Assembly (NCBI GenBank): GCA_029055435.1
Contig: JAIDDH010000052.1
Location: forward strand, 1 to 39,213
Origin: Acetatifactor sp.
GTDB taxonomy: Bacteria; Bacillota; Clostridia; Lachnospirales; Lachnospiraceae
Direction of reading: 5' to 3'
Length of the DNA stretch: 39,213 bases
Part shown: one piece after another, positions 33,952-39,213 of the stretch
Numbering within the stretch: the stretch's first letter is position 1
How the letters are laid out: each line of letters begins with the position of its first letter
Position numbers and translations under genes: made by a program
The notes under the pieces: model-generated
Seen by the model: only the letters and a program-made list of their open reading frames with translations
What the model was told of the DNA's origin: nothing
The model's database searches: none

Positions 33952-34656
33952 CTATGCAATCCTGCTCTTTTCCTTCTTCCTGCTCCTTGCCGTCAGTTTC
34001 CCGATACCTTTTGACACATAATATCCTGCAAAAATCCATGTTCCCATCATCGCAATATGCTCTGCAAATACCAGAGCGGCGCTTTTCTCATAATCAAAAA
34101 ATACAAACTCCGCTTTCACAAACATATAGGAAAAGATATCCGCGTGCCGGAAACAGACCGCGCCATATACAGCAATTGCCACAGCCAAGAGACGTGCGAT
34201 CCATACAAGGACCGGTCTCCTTTTCCCTCCTGCAAGTTTATGGAACATCCCTACTACCATGCCCCAATGGAGTCCTATGTGCAGGCTCATCAGGACAAAG
34301 CCCCAATAGGAGGCGGACAGATGCATCACCCTGGCCAGTGCCATCCCGCTTGTGATTGGCAGGAAATCAAATACATGCCGTGACAATACCACCCCGCTGT
34401 ACGCAAGGGAAAGCATTGCTGCCAAAAGCGCCGCATTCAGCACAGTACTAATTATCCTTTGCGGCATATATTTTCCTTTCAGCAGGCTCTTATACCATCG
34501 GAAATTCAGGATATGGTGCACCATGAACAGCACAAGCATTGCCGTCCCAAATATTTCATGCAGATAATCCCCCACTACCTGGTAGGCCATAAGAAGCAGA
34601 AGCATGACAGACATCAGGATGTCTATGGCAATCTTCCATCTCATTTTTGTATTCAT
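33952..34656 (-). CDS. DUF4405 histidine-rich membrane protein (cytochrome b-like)
   Basis: A 234-residue integral membrane protein with about six hydrophobic segments. The ATG at 34656 overlaps the flavodoxin-lipoprotein stop by 4 bases (ATGA); GAGGGG lies upstream. Histidines in or near membrane helices are His33, His47, His48, His93, His111, His125 and His129. They are placed like heme ligands of b-type cytochromes, which DUF4405 proteins resemble. Heme binding is an inference. Coupling to a surface flavodoxin suggests transfer of electrons across the membrane. Confidence 0.82.
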   Translation of the reverse strand: MNTKMRWKIAIDILMSVMLLLLMAYQVVGDYLHEIFGTAMLVLFMVHHILNFRWYKSLLKGKYMPQRIISTVLNAALLAAMLSLAYSGVVLSRHVFDFLPITSGMALARVMHLSASYWGFVLMSLHIGLHWGMVVGMFHKLAGGKRRPVLVWIARLLAVAIAVYGAVCFRHADIFSYMFVKAEFVFFDYEKSAALVFAEHIAMMGTWIFAGYYVSKGIGKLTARSRKKEKSRIA

Positions 34657-35390
34657 AGATCCAGCCCCTCGATCCAGGCCTGAACATCCGCTTCGGAAGC
34701 TCCGCCGCCAAATCTCCTGCCTTCCAGCCACTGTGCACCGTCTGTCAGTTCCTCCAGGTTCCTTCCGCTGGAACCAAGCCCGCTGCTGGATGAGGTACAA
34801 AATGGGATCACTGTTTTGCCTTCAAAAGAATAGCTTTCCATAAATGTGCTCACAATCCTCGGTGCCTCACCCCACCAGATCGGATAACCTATAAACACGA
34901 TATCATACTGCTCCATATCCTCCACTGCACCATCAATCTCAGGTCGGGATGAGCTGTCATTCATTTCAATGGTGCTGCGGCTCTTGTCGTCATGCCAGTT
35001 CAGGTCTGCATCCGTATAAGGTTCCTGGGGCACGATCTCATACATATCGGCCCCCATATTTTCCGCTATGATCTCAGCAACCCCTTTGGTTGTCCCTGTT
35101 GCTGAAAAATACACTACTAAGACTTTACTTCCTTCTTCAACCGGAACATCCTGGATATCGGCTGCACCTATACCTTCTGTGTCTGTTAAATTTGCGTTCC
35201 CTGATGGTTCGGGTGTGCCGCCCGTTTCCGGCTGGACGGATGCTGATTCCGGTTCTCCTGCAGGCACAGAACTTTGTTCTCTGTCCACAGTATCTGATGC
35301 AGGGTTTCCACCCTGCCCGGCATTTCCGCCACATGCTGCCAGGGATATCACCATAGCTGCCATAAGCAGCGCCATCACTATCCTTTTCAT
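34653..35390 (-). CDS. Lipid-anchored flavodoxin
   Basis: A 245-residue exported flavodoxin. The ATG at 35390 is 9 bases after AGGAGG; an ATG at 35399 is too close. A signal peptide and lipobox LAAC predict lipidated Cys20. A Gly/Ser/Pro/Glu-rich linker reaches about 85. The flavodoxin domain starts KVLVVYFSATGTTKGVAEII, with GYPIWWGEAPRIVSTFMESYSF and CTSSSSGLGSSG. It needs FMN outside the membrane. The stop overlaps the DUF4405 start, implying a stable partnership. Confidence 0.88.
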   Translation of the reverse strand: MKRIVMALLMAAMVISLAACGGNAGQGGNPASDTVDREQSSVPAGEPESASVQPETGGTPEPSGNANLTDTEGIGAADIQDVPVEEGSKVLVVYFSATGTTKGVAEIIAENMGADMYEIVPQEPYTDADLNWHDDKSRSTIEMNDSSSRPEIDGAVEDMEQYDIVFIGYPIWWGEAPRIVSTFMESYSFEGKTVIPFCTSSSSGLGSSGRNLEELTDGAQWLEGRRFGGGASEADVQAWIEGLDL

Positions 35391-35406
35391 AAAGTTCATC
35401 CTCCTT

Positions 35407-36351
35407 CTATTTCATCTCTTTTTCCCACATACGGATGACATTGATATCCGCCTTATCTGCAAGGGATTCCATGGTTTCAATCTCGTCTGCTGAAAGAACG
35501 ATCTTTGCCGCCTTTGCCGCATCCTCCACATGGCTGACCTTTGTTACACCGATGATCGGGAGTGTCCCCTTTGCAATCGCCCATGCAACCGGAATCTGCG
35601 CAATCCCCACCTGATGCCTGTCTGCGATCTCCTTCAGTCCTGCGTTCAGTTCTGCAAGCTGCCCAAGTATAGGATTGTATGCCTTTGCCCTGTCAGAACC
35701 TTCCGGGAACGGATGCTCCCTGTCATATTTCCCGGAAAGCGCCCCCTGCTCCAACACCATGTAAGAAAAAAATACCATTCCCTTCTCCTTACAGTAATCA
35801 AGGATGCCTGATGTTTCCGAAGAACGGTTCAAAAGACTGTAATGGTTCTGGACTGCGGAAATATGCAGCCCCTCTTTTTCCAGGATTGCCTCCGCCTCCT
35901 TAATCTCCGCAAGGCTGTGGTTGGATACACCGATCTTTCCAATCTTCCCGCTCTTTGCAAGGGGGATAAGTTCCGTGATCCACTTCGGCGCACCCACCGG
36001 ATTATGAATCCAGTAAAAATCCATAAATTCCGTCCCAAGCCGCTCTGCGCTGCCTTCATACATCGCTGTTACCGCATTTTGAACCTCCGGGTCAGCGCAC
36101 TGCGGCGTGAATTTTGTTGATACCAGATAGCTCTCACGGGGTATGCTCTTTAGGAAACTTCCAAGCACTGTTTCAGAAGTCCCCATTCCATAGACATACG
36201 CAGTATCCCAAAGGTTCAGCCCCTGATCCATTGCGGTCTGGAAAACCGGACGCAGTTCCTCTTCCGTCAACGTGTTCCCAAATGTTCCATCGTTCCCCCA
36301 TGCCCATGCTCCCATGGCAATCTTGGGCATTTCCATATGATTCTGCTCCAT
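35407..36351 (-). CDS. Aldo/keto reductase
   Basis: A 314-residue cytoplasmic NAD(P)H oxidoreductase. The tetrad is Asp and Tyr in LWDTAYVYGMGTSE, Lys in LVSTKFTPQ and His in FYWIHNPVG. The cofactor segment is PIIGVTKVSHVEDAAKA. It lies 29 bases downstream of a second aldo/keto reductase and 16 bases before the lipid-anchored flavodoxin. It has no signal peptide, unlike the relative at 27.1 kb. It probably reduces a carbonyl or quinone; substrate unknown. Confidence 0.92.
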   Translation of the reverse strand: MEQNHMEMPKIAMGAWAWGNDGTFGNTLTEEELRPVFQTAMDQGLNLWDTAYVYGMGTSETVLGSFLKSIPRESYLVSTKFTPQCADPEVQNAVTAMYEGSAERLGTEFMDFYWIHNPVGAPKWITELIPLAKSGKIGKIGVSNHSLAEIKEAEAILEKEGLHISAVQNHYSLLNRSSETSGILDYCKEKGMVFFSYMVLEQGALSGKYDREHPFPEGSDRAKAYNPILGQLAELNAGLKEIADRHQVGIAQIPVAWAIAKGTLPIIGVTKVSHVEDAAKAAKIVLSADEIETMESLADKADINVIRMWEKEMK

Positions 36352-36380
36352 TTTGATTTCCTCCTAAATTTCACTTTATT

Positions 36381-37436
36381 TTAAATTTTCTGGTTCCCCG
36401 GAACCGTACTTGTTCCGTTAGACCATACATGTTTTTCCTTTGCACTCTCAGGCTTGTTCTGTGCCATAACTCCTGCCAGTACATGAGGTACATACGGCTC
36501 CTCCAGATAATGTATTTCATCCTCTGTCAGCTCCAGTTCCATCGCTTTTGCAGCTCCCTCAATATGGTGTAATTTCGTTGCACCCACCACCGGAGATGTA
36601 ACTTTTGTGAGCAGCCATGCAAGGGAAACCTCTGTCATGGTGACATCCCTCTTTTCTGTAATCTCCTGTACGCGGCGGATGATGACCTCATCCTGTTCCT
36701 TTGTTGCATCATATTTAAATTTTGCATAGCTGTCCTGCTGAAGCCGCTTGCTGTCCTCTCCCGGTTTCCGGGAAAGCCTGCCGCTTGCCAGCGCACTGTA
36801 TGGTGTGAGGGCGATATCCTCCTCATAACAGAAAGGCGCCATCTCCCGTTCTTCTTCCCGGAAGATCAGGTTATAATGCCCCTGAATAGATACGAACTGT
36901 GGGAAACCCTCTTTCTCTGCGAGGGCATTTGCTTTGGCAAGCTGCCACGCATAACAGTTGGAAATACCAATGTAACGCACCTTCCCTGCCTTTACCACGT
37001 TGGACAGTCCCTCCAGGATATCATAGATTGGTGTCTGATAGTCCCACATATGGTAGATATAGAGATCAACATAATCCATGCCTAAATTCTGGAGGCTTTT
37101 GTCGATCATTTTTTCAATATGCTGCTGTCCAGACACGCCTGCCTCTATTTCCTCCTGTGTCCTGGGTAAAAACTTTGTGGCAACCACCATCTCATCACGT
37201 TTTGCAAAATCTTTCAGCGCCCGCCCCACATACTGCTCGCTGGTACCGCTCTGATAAGCAATCGCTGTATCATAAAAATTCACGCCAAGCTCAATGCCCC
37301 TCTTGATGATCTCCCGTGAATGCTCCTCATCCAAAGTCCACGAATGCTGCCCTTCTCCTGCAGCTCCGAAACCCATGCATCCCATACAGATGCGGGACAC
37401 GGTCAGGTCTGATTTTCCTAATTTTGTATATTTCAT
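36381..37436 (-). CDS. Aldo/keto reductase
   Basis: A 351-residue cytoplasmic aldo/keto reductase of the long YhdN/YajO style. Asp and Tyr lie in NFYDTAIAYQSGTSE, Lys in VVATKFLPRTQEE and His in LYIYHMWDYQTP. The cofactor loop is SPVVGATKLHHIEGAAKA. It is 14 bases after the FMN reductase gene. The C-terminal tail NGTSTVPGNQKI is a short extension. It is co-transcribed with the other redox genes and probably under TetR control; substrate unknown. Confidence 0.92.
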   Translation of the reverse strand: MKYTKLGKSDLTVSRICMGCMGFGAAGEGQHSWTLDEEHSREIIKRGIELGVNFYDTAIAYQSGTSEQYVGRALKDFAKRDEMVVATKFLPRTQEEIEAGVSGQQHIEKMIDKSLQNLGMDYVDLYIYHMWDYQTPIYDILEGLSNVVKAGKVRYIGISNCYAWQLAKANALAEKEGFPQFVSIQGHYNLIFREEEREMAPFCYEEDIALTPYSALASGRLSRKPGEDSKRLQQDSYAKFKYDATKEQDEVIIRRVQEITEKRDVTMTEVSLAWLLTKVTSPVVGATKLHHIEGAAKAMELELTEDEIHYLEEPYVPHVLAGVMAQNKPESAKEKHVWSNGTSTVPGNQKI

Positions 37437-37450
37437 GTCCTGCTCCTTTC

Positions 37451-37981
37451 CTATATTGATTTCCCAAGCTGATACGCTTCTGCATAATAACTCTCCAACA
37501 TCATCCCGACCGCCCCCGCTCCCTTTGCAAGAACCATACCCCTGTTCTGAAAAGACAGATAGTCAAAAATGATGTCAAAATGAGTCTTGATGCCTTTCAT
37601 GACAACTTCATCATCATTCCATGCCGTAGCGATCAGGGCAGCTTTCATCCTTTTCCGTGTGATTGCGCCATTTCTGGCATAAAAGCGGTCAATCATCATC
37701 TTCAGCTGTGCGCTCATCCCAAAATAATAAACCGGGGTTGCAAATACCACAGCATCTGCCGCAAGGAGCTTTTTCAGTACCTCGTTCCCATCATCTTTCT
37801 GAACGCAGTCCCCGTTCATGCCGCAGCAGTCACACCCAAGGCAGGGATGGATACTGCCATGGGCGCAGTCATAGACTGTTGTCTTATGTCCTGCCTCTTC
37901 TGCGCCTCTGATAAATTCTTTTACAAGTGTATTGGAAGTTCCCTCCCTGTGGGGACTTCCGCATAAAATCAATATGTTCAT
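37451..37981 (-). CDS. Flavodoxin-family NAD(P)H-dependent FMN oxidoreductase
   Basis: A 176-residue protein. The ATG at 37981 follows GAGGAAAG; the longer frame to 38041 overlaps the TetR gene. The FMN loop is ILCGSPHREGTSNTLVKEFI. The segment HPCLGCDCCGMNGDCVQKDDG has the cysteine pattern of iron-sulfur flavoproteins, and TPVYYFGMSAQLKMMIDRFY is the flavodoxin-fold signature. It lies between the TetR regulator and the aldo/keto reductases and probably passes electrons from NAD(P)H to flavin carriers. Confidence 0.88.
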   Translation of the reverse strand: MNILILCGSPHREGTSNTLVKEFIRGAEEAGHKTTVYDCAHGSIHPCLGCDCCGMNGDCVQKDDGNEVLKKLLAADAVVFATPVYYFGMSAQLKMMIDRFYARNGAITRKRMKAALIATAWNDDEVVMKGIKTHFDIIFDYLSFQNRGMVLAKGAGAVGMMLESYYAEAYQLGKSI

Positions 37982-38013
37982 CTTTCCTCTCATTCCGCCG
38001 CATAAGCGGCACA

Positions 38014-38637
38014 CTATAGTCGCAGCAGTTTCTTCACACAAGTGTATGTCATCTCATAAACAGAAAAGTATACAAACCCTACATCTGCCTGCTCCATTGC
38101 CTCTCTCTGCTTGTCTGTCACTATTGTATATGGATAGATACCATACATGAACGGGAAAAAGGTATAAAGGAAATCCTGTCTTTCACCCTCCGTCATTTCC
38201 GGGCAGAATTTTTTCAGCAGCCAGTTCACTGCCTTGATGGATGCTCCATATGCTCTCTTGAATTCCACCAGCCGTTCCATCCTGCTGTTGGCCTCCATGT
38301 CATAGTGGTTCATACTCATAATCTTGAGTAACAGCACCCTTTTATCTACTGATTCTGCCAGGGACTTTGCAAGTTCCTTCCTGCTCATTGTTTCATGCCC
38401 CGCAGCCAATCCATCCAGTTCCTTCACCCACAGCTCATACTCCTCCTGAAGGATGGCAAGGAAGATCTCTTCCTTGGTCTCAAAATAATTATAGATAGAT
38501 GTGCGGGTAAAAGATGTTTCCTCTGCAATATCTTTGATCGTGATATCTTTAAAGCCCTTTGTTTTGTACAATGACTTACAAGCCGCAATGATTTCTTCTC
38601 TCCTGGCATTTGTAAGTTCAATTGATCCTTTTGGCAT
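38014..38637 (-). CDS. TetR-family transcriptional regulator
   Basis: A 207-residue regulator. The DNA-binding domain is at 1-60, with helix-turn-helix TIKDIAEETSFTRTSIYNYFETKEEIF. The C-terminal part is helical and ligand-binding. It lies 12 bases after the flavin reductase and 32 bases before the FMN reductase, so it probably represses its own redox operon, as is common. The inducer is not predictable. No operator is visible inside the cluster; it may lie upstream of the window edge. Confidence 0.92.
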   Translation of the reverse strand: MPKGSIELTNARREEIIAACKSLYKTKGFKDITIKDIAEETSFTRTSIYNYFETKEEIFLAILQEEYELWVKELDGLAAGHETMSRKELAKSLAESVDKRVLLLKIMSMNHYDMEANSRMERLVEFKRAYGASIKAVNWLLKKFCPEMTEGERQDFLYTFFPFMYGIYPYTIVTDKQREAMEQADVGFVYFSVYEMTYTCVKKLLRL

Positions 38638-38649
38638 AACCTTTCTCCC

Positions 38650-39210
38650 CTATTCTTTTGTGTTTTCTTTAAATGACAGGCACTTTCCAAGCACGTCCCC
38701 TGTCTTTAAGTATTCATAAGTCGGGAACTCAAACAACACGGGCTTTAAGGTATGGTAATTAACTTTCCCATCAGCATTCAGATGTTCCTCTTCCACATAG
38801 GTGTTATCAATCGTACAGATAAAGCTCTCAAATCCCGGCGTGTTATAAATATCCTCCACGGAACACTCCAGTGACAGCGGTGCCTTTGTTATGACCGGCG
38901 CTCCGGCATCTCCCAGCTCATACGCAAACAGATCCGACTTATCCGTTTTTGACCCGCTTACGCTTCCTGCATAATCCGCTTCCGGCAGGATTCCCTCATC
39001 CACCACATTAATGGAAAGTTTTCTGCCCTGCTTGATAATCCCGTTAATAAAGTGCGGCGCAGCAAGGCTGACAAGCACCCTGTCATGCCCGATAATCCCT
39101 ACATGAGCTACCAGCGTCCATGTGGGCTTATCCCCATTCATTGCCCCAACCACTGTAACGGGCATGGGATACAGTGCTAATTGTGAACCGATATTTTTCT
39201 TCATTTTCAT
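38650..39210 (-). CDS. Flavin reductase-like FMN-binding protein
   Basis: A 186-residue split-barrel flavin protein of the Flavin_Reduct group: ALYPMPVTVVGAMNGDKPTW, HVGIIGHDRVLVSLAAPHF and the C-terminal LEFPTYEYLKTGDVLGKC-like end (read here FEFPTYEYLKTGDVL). ATG at 39210 or 39204 are both possible; the ribosome site is cut off by the window edge, so the true start is not certain. It precedes the TetR gene and may supply reduced flavin for the cluster. Confidence 0.82.
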   Translation of the reverse strand: MKMKKNIGSQLALYPMPVTVVGAMNGDKPTWTLVAHVGIIGHDRVLVSLAAPHFINGIIKQGRKLSINVVDEGILPEADYAGSVSGSKTDKSDLFAYELGDAGAPVITKAPLSLECSVEDIYNTPGFESFICTIDNTYVEEEHLNADGKVNYHTLKPVLFEFPTYEYLKTGDVLGKCLSFKENTKE

Positions 39211-39213
39211 CCG

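Overview
The window looks like chromosomal DNA of a Gram-positive gut Clostridia, most likely Lachnospiraceae. This is an inference from the streptococcal/clostridial order of the fatty-acid genes, FabK as the only enoyl reductase, AGGAGG-type ribosome sites, a class B sortase, many lipoproteins and a moderately high GC core next to AT-richer accessory DNA.

Bases 1-8.8 kb hold a minus-strand type II fatty-acid synthesis operon, fabH-acpP-fabK-fabD-fabG-fabF-accB-fabZ-accC-accD(A). It is driven by a strong sigma-A promoter with a FabT-like palindrome just downstream. The last gene is an in-frame AccD-AccA fusion that runs off the window. From 8.9 to 18.4 kb follow housekeeping genes: tRNA-Ala(GGC), a DHH phosphoesterase, a polar amino-acid ABC importer, an RlmD-type rRNA methyltransferase, a YgjP-type metalloprotein, tRNA-Pro(AGG), a threonine-aldolase-like enzyme coupled to a PepD-type dipeptidase, and a YfcE-type phosphoesterase. 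Two related palindromic repeats, one a roughly 335-base foldback, lie in the gaps at 14.5 and 17.5 kb.

From 18.4 to 24.7 kb the region is more mosaic. An SLC13-type permease is followed by a GLUG-type surface protein flanked by a duplicated copy of the permease 5' end. Then come a terminator, a decayed tRNA-Asn-like sequence, a zinc-ribbon/CTEP-repeat membrane protein, and a sortase B gene overlapping the gene of a cyclophilin-like surface protein.

From 24.8 kb to the end is a redox island. Two LysR regulators with overlapping 3' ends each face a small paralogous cysteine-containing protein. The second small protein leads an operon of a lipid-anchored aldo/keto reductase, an alpha/beta hydrolase and a tandem flavodoxin-like protein. 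Converging on it is a long minus-strand cluster: flavin reductase, TetR regulator, FMN reductase, two aldo/keto reductases, a lipid-anchored flavodoxin translationally coupled to a histidine-rich DUF4405 membrane protein, a cytoplasmic flavodoxin, a carboxymuconolactone decarboxylase-cupin fusion, a DUF362 lipoprotein and an ArsP-like permease. Together they suggest an inducible system moving electrons from cytoplasmic reductants across the membrane to flavoproteins on the cell surface. That is an inference, and the most interesting hypothesis in the window.
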